A stretch of 64,000 nt of DNA, taken from assembly GCA_024236055.1 (NCBI GenBank), contig JACKLF010000005.1, forward strand, positions 1 to 64,000, given 5' to 3'. Position 1 is the stretch's first letter. The number at the start of each line of letters is the position of its first letter. This DNA is from Alphaproteobacteria bacterium. Lineage in GTDB: Bacteria; Pseudomonadota; Alphaproteobacteria; Micropepsales; Micropepsaceae. Shown here piece after piece: positions 23,126 to 31,145 of this stretch. Below the pieces are notes generated by a model. It made no database searches, was not told the DNA's origin, and saw only the letters and a list, made by a program, of their open reading frames with translations. Made by a program: the position numbers and the translations under genes.

Positions 23126-25641
23126 TTGTCGGGTGTCCTTCTCATGTCAAAGGGAACGCTGGTGACGATTCCCATGATGATGTCGTTCATGCGGTAGTCG
23201 TCTTTTTCGGCGCCGTAACGCACGGAGCGGATCGCCGGCATGTCATAGGCCTCGAGCCCGCGCCCCAGGGCGTAGGTCATCAGCCGTTCGGTGAAAGCCT
23301 CCACGAACTGCTTCTTGCGCGCCATCAGGATGCCCTGCAGCCCCTGCGGCCCTTCGAACTGGGTGCCGTCGGGCAGAACGGCCGAAGCGTCGACCTTCTG
23401 GCCGGCATAGCCGTTGCGCCAGGCGCCGACCGCGTCGAAATTCTCCAGGCTGAAGCCCAGCGGGTCCATCTTGGTGTGGCAGGAGGCGCAGACCGGATGG
23501 GCCCGGTGCATTTCCATCTGCTCGCGGATGGTCATCAGCTTGCCGTTCTTGGCGTCGTTCAGCGTGGGCACATTGGGCGGCGGCGGCGGCGGGGCCGCGG
23601 CCAGGATGTTCTCCAGGATCCACTTGCCGCGCAGCACGACCGAGGTGCGGTTGTTGTAGGAGGTCACGGTCAGGATCGAGCCCTGGCCCAGCAGGCCGCC
23701 GCGATGCAGCTTGGGGTCCAGCTTGACCTTGCGGAAAGAGGTGCCGCGCACGCCGTCGATGCCGTAATGCTCGGCCAGCCGCTGGTTCACGAAGGTGTAG
23801 TCGGCATCCAGGAAGTCCAGCACGCTGCTGTTGTTGTGCACGATGCTGTCGAAGAACATCTCGGTCTCGGTCAGCATCGCCGAACGCAGGCGCTGGTCGA
23901 AGTCCGGATAGGCGCGCCGGTCGGGCTTCTGATAGGCCAGGCGGCGCAGATACAGCCACTGGCCGCCGAAATTCTCGGTCAGCGCCCTGGACTTGGGATC
24001 GGCCAGCATGCGGTCGACCTGGGCGCGCAGCATCTTGGGATTGTGCAGCTTGCCGCGCTCGGCCACCGACAGAAGCTCATCGTCGGGGATCGAGCTCCAC
24101 AGGAAGAAGGACAGGCGGGTGGCCAGTTCCATGTCGCTGATCCGGTGCACCGAACCGGGCTTGGCGCTGGACGGATCGCTCTCGGCCATGAACAGGAAGT
24201 TGGGCGACACCAGCACGGCCTGAAGCGCCGCCGCGATGCCATGCTCGAAATCCCCGTCCTGGCGGCCGACATGGTAGATTTTCATCAGCGGCGCCACGTC
24301 GGCCTTCCTGACCGGGCGGCGATAGGCGTGATGGGCCAGGTTGGTCAGGATCTTGGTCGCGCAGGCTTCTTCCGCCGAAGCCTTGGCCGGCTGGCAGACG
24401 AAGATCTTGCGGCGGCTGGGCGTGTCGCCCGGACCCTTCACGTCATAGGGACCGACCACCGAAATCTGCATCACGTCGCGCAGGTAGAAGGCCTGGGCCA
24501 GGTTGGGGCCGACATGGAAGGACGGCACCTGGATCGTGTCGACGCGCGCGCCGTCCACCGAAATGTCCAGCGGCATCTGCACCGGATCGCCGTCGGGCTT
24601 GCCGGGGCGGCCGTCCGCGATGGTGTGTGGCTCCAGCACCTGGTCCAGCGCCAGCTTCTTGGGGAAGGAGGCGCCGATGGTGCGAAGCCCCGCCTTCAGC
24701 GGCACTTTCACCTCATAGCGGGTGTCGGCGGAAATCTCGTTCTCGGTGGAAGTGTTGGCGTTCAGATAGACCTGAACCGTGTAGGTCGCATCGAACGGCG
24801 CATAGAACTTGAACGCGCCGCCGCCGCGCGAATCCAGCGGCAGGTCGTCGCTGGCGCGCTCATTGTAGGAGGGCACGCCGAAGCCGTTCTCGAACAGGTC
24901 CTTGGGAATGCGGTAGTCGACCGTGGTCGGGCTGTGCGAAACCTGGCCGGTGGCCAGGCGGCTGATCTTGCCGGCGACGTTGATGTAACGGTCCATCAGC
25001 GTGGGCGAGACGGTCAGCACGTCGGCGATATTGTCGAAGCCATAACCGGTATCGTCGACCGGCAGGTCCTTGCTGAAATCCACGTCGATGGACAGCAGGT
25101 CGCGCACCGCATTGGCATATTCGACGCGGTTCATGCGGCGCAGGGTGGCGCGGCCGGGATTGGGATTGGCCGCGGCATCGGCGTCCAGCGCGCTGGCCAG
25201 CCAGGTGGTGAAATTGTCGATCTGTTCCTTGGGCGGACGCGGCATGCCCTTGGGCGGCATTTCGCCCAGGCTCAGGCGGCGCAGGATCTTCTCCCAGGTC
25301 GCGTCATGCGCCTGGAGGTTGGCGGCGTCGAGCGGCGACACCGACCAGCCGGCGACCTTCATCTTGTCGTTGTGGCAGCCGGCGCAGAAACGGGTCAGCA
25401 GCGCCTTGCGGTCGGCCGGGGTGGCGTCCGGGCCGGTGGGAATGCCGGCATCGATGATGCGCGCGGCCGGCGGCGCGGCAGGGGCGGCGGCATCGGCGCG
25501 ATTGAGGATGCCCGTGCTGCCGATCGCCACCAGCGCGAAGAAACCGGCGGAGCCCGCCAGAAGCGCGCCACGGCCGAAACTGCGATGCTTGAGAAACGCC
25601 TTGAGACGGAACGCCGGCGCCTTGTTCTGCTTGAAATCCAT
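23122..25641 (-). CDS. DUF1592 planctomycete-type cytochrome c protein
   Basis: This 839-residue exported protein starts with a membrane or signal segment (about 22-50). It then has a PSCyt-type heme motif CAGCH at 86-90, DUF1587 (near RRMNRVEYANAVRDLL), DUF1595/DUF1592 (SDMELATRLSFFLWSSIPDD), DUF1588 with a second CASCH at 718-722 (VCASCHTKMDPLGF) and DUF1585 at the end. AGGAAGAGG before the ATG at 25641 fixes the start; about 36 upstream codons are discounted. Two CxxCH motifs imply a periplasmic c-type heme protein. It is the first gene of the three-gene operon. The domain set is abundant in Planctomycetes and Acidobacteria and sporadic in Alphaproteobacteria; its substrate is unknown. Confidence 0.92.
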   Translation of the reverse strand: MDFKQNKAPAFRLKAFLKHRSFGRGALLAGSAGFFALVAIGSTGILNRADAAAPAAPPAARIIDAGIPTGPDATPADRKALLTRFCAGCHNDKMKVAGWSVSPLDAANLQAHDATWEKILRRLSLGEMPPKGMPRPPKEQIDNFTTWLASALDADAAANPNPGRATLRRMNRVEYANAVRDLLSIDVDFSKDLPVDDTGYGFDNIADVLTVSPTLMDRYINVAGKISRLATGQVSHSPTTVDYRIPKDLFENGFGVPSYNERASDDLPLDSRGGGAFKFYAPFDATYTVQVYLNANTSTENEISADTRYEVKVPLKAGLRTIGASFPKKLALDQVLEPHTIADGRPGKPDGDPVQMPLDISVDGARVDTIQVPSFHVGPNLAQAFYLRDVMQISVVGPYDVKGPGDTPSRRKIFVCQPAKASAEEACATKILTNLAHHAYRRPVRKADVAPLMKIYHVGRQDGDFEHGIAAALQAVLVSPNFLFMAESDPSSAKPGSVHRISDMELATRLSFFLWSSIPDDELLSVAERGKLHNPKMLRAQVDRMLADPKSRALTENFGGQWLYLRRLAYQKPDRRAYPDFDQRLRSAMLTETEMFFDSIVHNNSSVLDFLDADYTFVNQRLAEHYGIDGVRGTSFRKVKLDPKLHRGGLLGQGSILTVTSYNNRTSVVLRGKWILENILAAAPPPPPPNVPTLNDAKNGKLMTIREQMEMHRAHPVCASCHTKMDPLGFSLENFDAVGAWRNGYAGQKVDASAVLPDGTQFEGPQGLQGILMARKKQFVEAFTERLMTYALGRGLEAYDMPAIRSVRYGAEKDDYRMNDIIMGIVTSVPFDMRRTPDK

Positions 25642-25960
25642 AAACCTCTTCCTCACACACCGGCGGTCCGGCTTGTCGATGGCGGTACGCAACGCAAGGA
25701 GAAAGGATCGAGCCGCGCAGCGCGCGTCTCCCCCCTTGGACAGCGGCATCGTTGGCCGCGCGAGTCCTCCCTGTCGGAAGGTAGCGCGAACAAGACCTCC
25801 AAGTGAACTATGTCCCTGGATTATTCATGTTTATTTGTACCGGTTCAGGGCCGGGCGTGACTTTGTTGCAAAGGCATGCACAGCCCAAATGCTGCGCCGC
25901 AGCAGAGGTCTAACGCCAAGCCAAAGCACGGCTTTTTCTCTGCGGTTCCCTTGAAACCGG
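25642..25960. other. Intergenic region upstream of the DUF1592 operon
   Basis: These 319 bp contain the DUF1592 promoter region and the 3' flank of the esterase gene. CTTTGTTGCAAAG (about 25861-25873) is a small palindrome that also resembles the ends of IS6-type elements, and a TGCTGCG-C-CGCAGCA palindrome follows at about 25890. Short open frames here lack ribosome sites and family similarity. No gene is supported. Confidence 0.4.
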
Positions 25961-26920
25961 CTATTTTCCGAACATCCAGCGCAAGATCGAGGGCAAGAGC
26001 CAGCCGCCATGGACGTCCGAATGGGCCCCGTCGCCCCATTCGTAGCGCACGTCATAGCGGGCGCCCGGAACATTCTTGGCGTCGGCATTGGCGTTGGCCC
26101 ATTGCAGGCTGGAGAGCATCTGCTCATTGGCCAGGTGCCAGTTGCCGAACTGGTTGTTCAGGTCGGCGGTGCCGTCCTGCAGGAAGATCTTGATCGGGCG
26201 AATGGGCTCGCGCCGGATCAGGCCGGGATACAGGTCGCCGCCGGGGATCATCGGATGATCGGCGGTGGCCGGATGATAGCCGATCGAGGTGTAGCTGCCG
26301 ATCATGCTGATCACATTGCCGAAGGCGTCGGGGCGGTGCCAGGCCACGGTGAACGAACAGATCGCGCCCGAGCTGGTGCCGCCGATGGCGCGGCGCTTGG
26401 GATCGTCGGTGAACTTGTAGGATTTTGCGACGGTGGGCAGCAGCTCGTCCAGCAGCATGCGGGTGTAATCGTCGCTCAACGCGTCATATTCGGGCGCGCG
26501 GTGGTTGGGATTTCCCGTGCCCAGATTGTCGGGATAATGCTCGGTGCCCAGATTGCCCGGCGTGATGAACACGCCGATGGTCTTGGGGATGTCGCCCTTG
26601 GCGATCAGGTTGTCCAGCACCACCGGAATGTTCAGCGGCCCGTTGGGATTGGTGGCGCGCTGGCCATCCTGGAACACCAGCAGGTTGGGCGGGTCTTTCG
26701 GGTCATAGCCGACCGGCACATAGATCCAATAGCGGCGCACGGTGTCCGCGATGACCTTGCTGTGGAACTCCAGCGGCCCGATCAGCTTGCCCTTGGCCAC
26801 GTCGGCATGGGGCACCGAATCCTGCGTCGGGGGATATTCACCCGGCTGGCGCGGTTCGCCCGCCATTGCCGTGCCCGCCACAAGCGACAAGCACAATCCC
26901 ATCCATGCCCAGTTGCGCAT
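25961..26920 (-). CDS. Secreted alpha/beta-hydrolase esterase (Fes/esterase-D like)
   Basis: The 319-residue protein has a clean signal peptide (MRNWAWMGLCLSLVAGTAMA, 1-20), which with an upstream GGTGGGG favours the ATG at 26920 over earlier in-frame ATGs. The hydrolase domain resembles putative esterase/enterochelin-esterase proteins: RRYWIYVPVGYD, then LLVFQDGQ, the nucleophile S183 in GGTSSGA, KIFLQDGTADL and a probable catalytic His near the end in GDGAHSDVHGG. The family cleaves esters of carbohydrates, acyl groups or siderophores; the substrate here is undefined. It is transcribed alone or behind an unseen promoter; the upstream ABC operon ends about 90 bp before its start on the same strand. 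Confidence 0.87.
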   Translation of the reverse strand: MRNWAWMGLCLSLVAGTAMAGEPRQPGEYPPTQDSVPHADVAKGKLIGPLEFHSKVIADTVRRYWIYVPVGYDPKDPPNLLVFQDGQRATNPNGPLNIPVVLDNLIAKGDIPKTIGVFITPGNLGTEHYPDNLGTGNPNHRAPEYDALSDDYTRMLLDELLPTVAKSYKFTDDPKRRAIGGTSSGAICSFTVAWHRPDAFGNVISMIGSYTSIGYHPATADHPMIPGGDLYPGLIRREPIRPIKIFLQDGTADLNNQFGNWHLANEQMLSSLQWANANADAKNVPGARYDVRYEWGDGAHSDVHGGWLLPSILRWMFGK

Positions 26921-26974
26921 CGGTCCCCACCCCATGATTTTTTTGCGGCGGCAATCTGCGGCAAATCCACTGAC

Positions 26975-27007
26975 ACGGCAATGGCACGGCAATGGCACGG
27001 CAATGGC
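26975..27007 (+). repeat. Three tandem copies of an 11-bp unit
   Basis: ACGGCAATGGC is repeated exactly three times end to end, in the gap between the ABC-2 permease stop codon (27012) and the esterase start. It is non-coding. It could be a variable-number repeat or a binding array; with three units, replication slippage is the simplest explanation. Confidence 0.85.
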
Positions 27008-27011
27008 GGGG

Positions 27012-28142
27012 CTAGTCCAGCGTGCGGCGGAAGCGCAGCAGCGCCAGGGTGCCGGCCAGCAGCGTGAACAGGGCCAGCGGCCACATGTCGGGCCAGATCT
27101 CCATGGTGCCGTTGCCCTTCAGCATGATGCCGCGCACGATACGCAGGAAATGGGTGGCCGGCAGCACCTCGCCGATCCAGCGCGCCCAGACCGGCATGCC
27201 CATGAAGGGAAAGGCAAAGCCCGACAGCATGATCGAGGGCAGCAGGAAGAACATTGTCATCTGCATGGCCTGAAGCTGGTTCTCGGCGATGGTGGAGAAG
27301 GTATAGCCCACTGCCAGGTTGGCGATGATGAAGACGGTCAGCGCCCCCGCCAGCAGGGTCATCGAGCCGATCATCGGTACCGCGAAGACATAGCGGGCCA
27401 TGCCCAGGATGATCAGGCTCTGGATCGCGCCGACCACGACGTTGGGTGCGATCTTGCCGATCATGATTTCCAGCGGCGTGGCGGGCATCGCCAGCAGGTT
27501 CTCATAGGTGCCGCGCTCGCGCTCCCGCGTCAGCGCCAGGCAGGTCAGCAGCACCATCGTCATGGTCAGGATCACCGCCAGCAGCCCCGGCACGATGTTG
27601 TACTGGGTGATGGATTCGGGATTGTAGAGAAGGTGGGAGACGACATTGAAGGGCGGGGCGCCTTGCGCCCGCTTCGCCAGCGGCCCCACCAGATCGTCGC
27701 GCAGCGCTGTGGCGGCCAGGCTGCGGAACGCCGCCATGGCATAGGAGCCGGCGGCCGGGTCGGTGGCATCCGATTCAATCAACAGGTCGGGTACGGCCCC
27801 GCGCACGATGTCGCGGCTGAAATTGGCCGGTATCTCGATGGCGAAGATCACCTTGCCTTCCGCCAGCAGGCGCCGCGCCTCCTGCGGCGAATGGGTGTGG
27901 GCGACGATCTGGAAATAGCTGGAATTGTCGATGGCCGCCACGACCGAGCGGGCGAAGATGCCCGGATCGTCGACCGATATGGCGGCGGGCAGGTCCTTTG
28001 GGTTCAGGTTGATGGCGAAGCCGAACAGGAAAAGCTGCATCAGCGGCACGCCGATGATCATCCCCAGGGTGATCTTGTCGCGCCGCATCTGGAGGAATTC
28101 CTTGATCAGCACGGCAAGGGCGCGACGCAGCGAGAAGTTCAT
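27012..28142 (-). CDS. ABC-2 type permease (YbhS/YbhR-like)
   Basis: The 376-residue inner-membrane permease has one N-terminal helix (about 25-45, LGMIIGVPLMQLFLFGFAI), a periplasmic domain (about 50-170) and five C-terminal helices with the ABC-2 signature region TRERERGTYENLLAMPATPLE. Unlike the E. coli ybhGFSR locus, which has two permeases, only one is present, so the exporter is presumably a homodimer. An ATGA overlap couples it to the ATPase gene. It is the last gene of the operon. Confidence 0.92.
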   Translation of the reverse strand: MNFSLRRALAVLIKEFLQMRRDKITLGMIIGVPLMQLFLFGFAINLNPKDLPAAISVDDPGIFARSVVAAIDNSSYFQIVAHTHSPQEARRLLAEGKVIFAIEIPANFSRDIVRGAVPDLLIESDATDPAAGSYAMAAFRSLAATALRDDLVGPLAKRAQGAPPFNVVSHLLYNPESITQYNIVPGLLAVILTMTMVLLTCLALTRERERGTYENLLAMPATPLEIMIGKIAPNVVVGAIQSLIILGMARYVFAVPMIGSMTLLAGALTVFIIANLAVGYTFSTIAENQLQAMQMTMFFLLPSIMLSGFAFPFMGMPVWARWIGEVLPATHFLRIVRGIMLKGNGTMEIWPDMWPLALFTLLAGTLALLRFRRTLD

Positions 28143-29065
28143 CGCGCGGCCTCCTCCAGGTCGATGAAGACGTCCTCCAGGCTGGGCGCGGTCTCGGCGA
28201 CGGTGATGCCGTCGCGGTTTCGATAGGGATCAAGCGCCGCTTCCAGCTTGTCACGGTCATGGCCGCTGACATGCAGCGCCGCGCCGAAGAAGCCGACATA
28301 GTCGACGCCCGGCTGGCCATGCAGCGCGCGCGACAGGTGGCGCACGTCGCGCCCGTCCAGCACGAATGTGTGCAGGCCCGATTTTTCCACCACGTCGTTC
28401 ACCGAGCCGCGCACGATCAGCCTGCCGTTCAGGATATAGACGATGCGGTCGCAGCGTTCGGCCTCGTCCATGTAGTGCGTCGAGACCAGCACGGTCAGGC
28501 CGCGCTCGGACAGGGCGTGAATTTCCTCCCAGAAATCGCGCCGCGCCTTGGGATCGACGCCCGCGGTGGGTTCGTCCAGCAGCAGCAGCCTGGGATCGTG
28601 CAGCATGCAGGCGGCCAGCGCCATGCGCTGTTTCCAGCCACGCGACAGTTCGCCCGCAAGCTGGCGCTGGCGTCCCGTCAGGCCAAGCTGGTCCAGCGTG
28701 CGCGCCACCCGTTCGCGCGGATCGTCGATGCCATAGACGCGCGCCACGAACTCCAGGTTTTCGCGGATCGACATGTCCTCCCAGAAACTGAATTTCTGGG
28801 TCATGTAGCCGACCTGGCGCTTGATCGCCTCGGATTGGGTGCGAAAGTCCAGCCCCAGGCAGGTGCCAGTGCCTTCGTCGGCGCGCAGAAGACCGCACAG
28901 CATGCGGATGGTGGTGGTCTTGCCCGATCCGTTGGGGCCCAGAAAGCCCCAGACCTGGCCTTGCGGCACGGCGATGTCGATGTGATCGACCGCCAGCTTG
29001 CTGCCGAAGCGCTTGGTCAGGCCCTTCACGTCGATGGCAAGGGTTTCGCCGCCTTCCGCGCTCAC
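28139..29065 (-). CDS. ABC exporter ATP-binding protein (YbhF-like)
   Basis: The 308-residue DrrA/YbhF-type ATPase has a Walker A (GPNGSGKTTTIRML), Q-loop (GYMTQKFSFWEDMS), signature (LSRGWKQRMALAACM), Walker B (LLLLDEPTAGVDP) and H-loop (VSTHYMDEA). The signature is LSRGWKQR rather than LSGGQ, which is common in this subgroup. It carries a single nucleotide-binding domain, whereas E. coli YbhF has two. The start is a GTG at 29065 in a GTGA overlap with the adaptor stop. Confidence 0.92.
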   Translation of the reverse strand: MSAEGGETLAIDVKGLTKRFGSKLAVDHIDIAVPQGQVWGFLGPNGSGKTTTIRMLCGLLRADEGTGTCLGLDFRTQSEAIKRQVGYMTQKFSFWEDMSIRENLEFVARVYGIDDPRERVARTLDQLGLTGRQRQLAGELSRGWKQRMALAACMLHDPRLLLLDEPTAGVDPKARRDFWEEIHALSERGLTVLVSTHYMDEAERCDRIVYILNGRLIVRGSVNDVVEKSGLHTFVLDGRDVRHLSRALHGQPGVDYVGFFGAALHVSGHDRDKLEAALDPYRNRDGITVAETAPSLEDVFIDLEEAAR

Positions 29066-29889
29066 AGCGGGCGCACCTGGATGGGCTGGCCCGGATGCAG
29101 GGGCAGGCCGCCATCGGCGCGCGCCTCCAGCTTGAACACCAGCTTTTCACGGTTGCCGACCGAGAAGATCACCGGCGGCGTGAATTCCTCCTGCGCGGCG
29201 ATGAAGGTGATGGTGGCATCCATCGGCTTGCAGCCGTCGCAGGTGATGCGGACCTTCTGGCCCAGATGCACTTTCGCCATGTCGGGCTCGGGCACGAAGA
29301 AGCGGGCATAGACATTGGCCGGGGGCAGGATCGAAACCACCGGCGTGGCGGCGGGTACATATTCGCCCTGGCGGAAATAGATGTCCTGAACAGAGCCTTC
29401 GGTCTGCGCGATCACCCGGCGCTGCGACAGGCTGTAATCGGCGCCGCCCAGGCTGGCGCTCATCTGGCTGATCTGGGCCTGCAACTGGGTGACGCGCGCG
29501 CGCGACTGCTGGTACTGGGTGCGCGCCTGGTCATGCTGGGTGGGGGTTCCGGCGCCGGCCTTGGCCAGATTGTCCTGGCGTGTCAGTTCGGTCCTTGCAT
29601 AGGTCAGGTTCGCGCGCTCCTGCGCCAGCGAGGCGCGGGCCTGGGCCAGCGCCGCCTGGGCCTGGTCGCGGCTGGCCTGCTGCTGGGTGTCGTCCAGCAC
29701 GAACAGCAGATCGCCGCGATGCACCGCCTTGCCGCGCTCCACCTGCATCTGCGTCACCCAGCCGGCCTGGGGCGCTGCGACATAGGCGAAGTCGCCCTCG
29801 CCATAGCCCAGCCAGCCATCGTCCTTTTTCTGGTCGCAGCCCATCAGGGCCAGCAGGAGCATCAGGGGAAGGAGTTTCTTCATCGTCAT
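29062..29889 (-). CDS. HlyD-family adaptor lipoprotein (YbhG-like)
   Basis: This 275-residue periplasmic adaptor carries a probable lipobox (LLALMGCDQ) in place of a membrane helix. Two lipoyl halves (APQAGWVTQMQVERGKAVHRGDLL and AQTEGSVQDIYFRQGEYV) flank a coiled-coil hairpin at about 65-135 rich in Gln/Ala/Arg. A CxxC (CDGC) lies in the beta-barrel domain. The ATG at 29889 overlaps the tetR stop, while a second ATG at 29883 is better spaced from AAGG; either may be used. It belongs to the tetR-adaptor-ATPase-permease order known from cecR-ybhGFSR, which in E. coli affects sensitivity to cefoperazone and chloramphenicol. Confidence 0.9.
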   Translation of the reverse strand: MTMKKLLPLMLLLALMGCDQKKDDGWLGYGEGDFAYVAAPQAGWVTQMQVERGKAVHRGDLLFVLDDTQQQASRDQAQAALAQARASLAQERANLTYARTELTRQDNLAKAGAGTPTQHDQARTQYQQSRARVTQLQAQISQMSASLGGADYSLSQRRVIAQTEGSVQDIYFRQGEYVPAATPVVSILPPANVYARFFVPEPDMAKVHLGQKVRITCDGCKPMDATITFIAAQEEFTPPVIFSVGNREKLVFKLEARADGGLPLHPGQPIQVRPL

Positions 29890-30549
29890 GCCTTCGCATG
29901 CGCGCCCCGAGACGCGCCTTGAGATGCATCAGGGGCCTTCAGGCCCAGGAGCAGGGTTTCGATATGGGTGTCGATCAGGCCCTGGTAGTCGTAAGGGCTC
30001 TTGTCGAAGCGGCTGAACACGGTGCGCCAGACCGCCACGATCAGAAGCGGGGCCACACACAGGCGGGCGGCATGCTGGGGCGCGACGGCACGGAATTCGC
30101 CGCGCGCGATGCCCCGTTCGATGATCGACTGGAACAGGCCCAGACCCTGGTCGATGATCTCGCGGCGCCAGAATTCGGCCAGTTCGGGAAAGCGTCCGGC
30201 CTCCGCCAGCATGATTTTCGGGAGCTCCACTCCGTCGCTGGTGCGGGCGAAATGGCCGACCATGGCCAGAACCATGCGCAACTGCTCGGCGCTGGAGCCT
30301 TCGAAGCGCGCCAGTTCGCGCGCCACCTCGCCCAGGCGGGTGCCGATCGCTTGGCGCGCCAGCGCCTTTGAACAGCGCCGCCTTGCTGCGGAAGTACAGA
30401 TAGATCGTGCCCTTGGTGATACCGGCGCGGGCGGCGACATCGTCCATCCGCGTCGCGGCAAAGCCCTTTTCGGCAAAACAGGCCAGGGCGGCCTGAAGAA
30501 TTTCAGGCGCCCGTTCGTCCTTGCGGCGGTGCCAGCGCTGGGCAGTCAT
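29886..30549 (-). pseudogene. TetR-family regulator (CecR-like) with one-base frameshift
   Basis: The N-terminal DNA-binding part reads from the ATG at 30549 (ILQAALACFAEKGFAATRMD, then ITKGTIYLYFRSKAALFK), and the ligand-binding part continues in another frame (ALARQAIGTRLGEVARELA to the stop at 29886). The break is an extra A in the AAA at 30367-30369; removing it restores KAALFKALARQAIG and a 220-residue protein, a normal CecR length. As written the protein would be scrambled after about 60 residues. The gene heads the ABC-2 exporter operon and has an operator-like dyad upstream. Sequencing error and true inactivation cannot be separated here. Confidence 0.88.
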
Positions 30550-30557
30550 GCCGAATT

Positions 30558-30579
30558 AATAAATGACTGGTCAGTTATT
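30558..30579. promoter_or_regulatory. TetR-type operator dyad
   Basis: A 22-bp dyad (core TGACTGGTCA) is symmetric at 9 of 11 positions and lies 8 bp upstream of the tetR ATG. Its size, symmetry and place match autoregulatory sites of TetR repressors. It would control the tetR-exporter operon and possibly the divergent small membrane protein gene. Confidence 0.65.
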
Positions 30580-30814
30580 TTCAAGCAGGATCGGTGAGCC
30601 GCGGATTAAATCCCGCAAAAACTGTCGGGAAATTTTCCCGGAGCGGCGGAAGGCGTGGTATATTTTGTCGCGCCTGGACCAGGATCCGCAAAGGACCGCC
30701 GGGCCGCATGGGGCACACATTCAGCGCCATGCCGACGGGCACATCAGTAACGACATACGGGACGGAGATACGCGCACGAACAGACCGCAAAAGCGGTGAA
30801 ATGGGAGGATTAGA

Positions 30815-30985
30815 ATGGCCGGTATGCAGGAATTCCATCATGTGGAAGAAGGTCGGGACAAAACCTCGAAAATCGTCGCTTGGGTGGTCATCGCCCTGCT
30901 TCTGGGCGGGTTCGGCGTCTATGTCGCCGAGTCGGGCTTCTTCAGCGGCGACCAGTCCACGACGACCTATCCGCGCGCGCTCTGA
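30815..30985 (+). CDS. Single-pass small membrane protein, 56 residues
   Basis: This short gene starts at an ATG with GGGAGGATTAGA directly upstream. It has a charged N-terminus (EFHHVEEGRDKTSK), one hydrophobic helix at about 19-38 (IVAWVVIALLLGGFGVYVAE) and a short polar tail ending YPRAL. It should sit in the inner membrane. A candidate extended -10 (TGGTATATT, 30656-30664) lies about 150 bp upstream, leaving a long leader. No family is recognised and the neighbours give no strong clue; it is divergent from the tetR-exporter operon. Confidence 0.65.
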   Translation: MAGMQEFHHVEEGRDKTSKIVAWVVIALLLGGFGVYVAESGFFSGDQSTTTYPRAL

Positions 30986-31093
30986 TTTCCACCGCCTGAC
31001 AGGCTGATTTTTCGGAGCCTGATCCTCCGCGGGGTCGTGCATATGTGCGGCCTATCACGGGGCTTTGCCCGGATCGCGCGCCAGAAACGAAGA

Positions 31094-31116
31094 GGGCGGC
31101 GTCAAGGACGCCGCCC
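31094..31116 (-). terminator. GC-rich terminator hairpin after the SEL1 gene
   Basis: GGGCGGCGTC (31094-31103) pairs perfectly with GACGCCGCCC (31107-31116) over a 3-nt loop. On the minus strand it follows the SEL1 stop codon by about 30 nt, but only an interrupted T-rich tract (TCTTCGTTTC) comes after it, so efficiency is uncertain. Confidence 0.65.
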
Positions 31117-31145
31117 GGAAGTTCACACGGAAAGTTGAATCAGGA

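Noticed and set aside
23476..25806. A 776-codon open frame antisense to the DUF1592 gene
   Set aside because: Same shadow effect; the sense strand has two heme motifs and clear domains, and the antisense frame matches nothing recognisable.
26975..27007. CRISPR-like array
   Set aside because: Units are 11 bp, directly abutting and without spacers; no cas genes are in the window.
30991..31014. Terminator after the 56-residue protein
   Set aside because: The GCCT/AGGC stem is only four pairs before TGATTTTT, too weak to list as a terminator.
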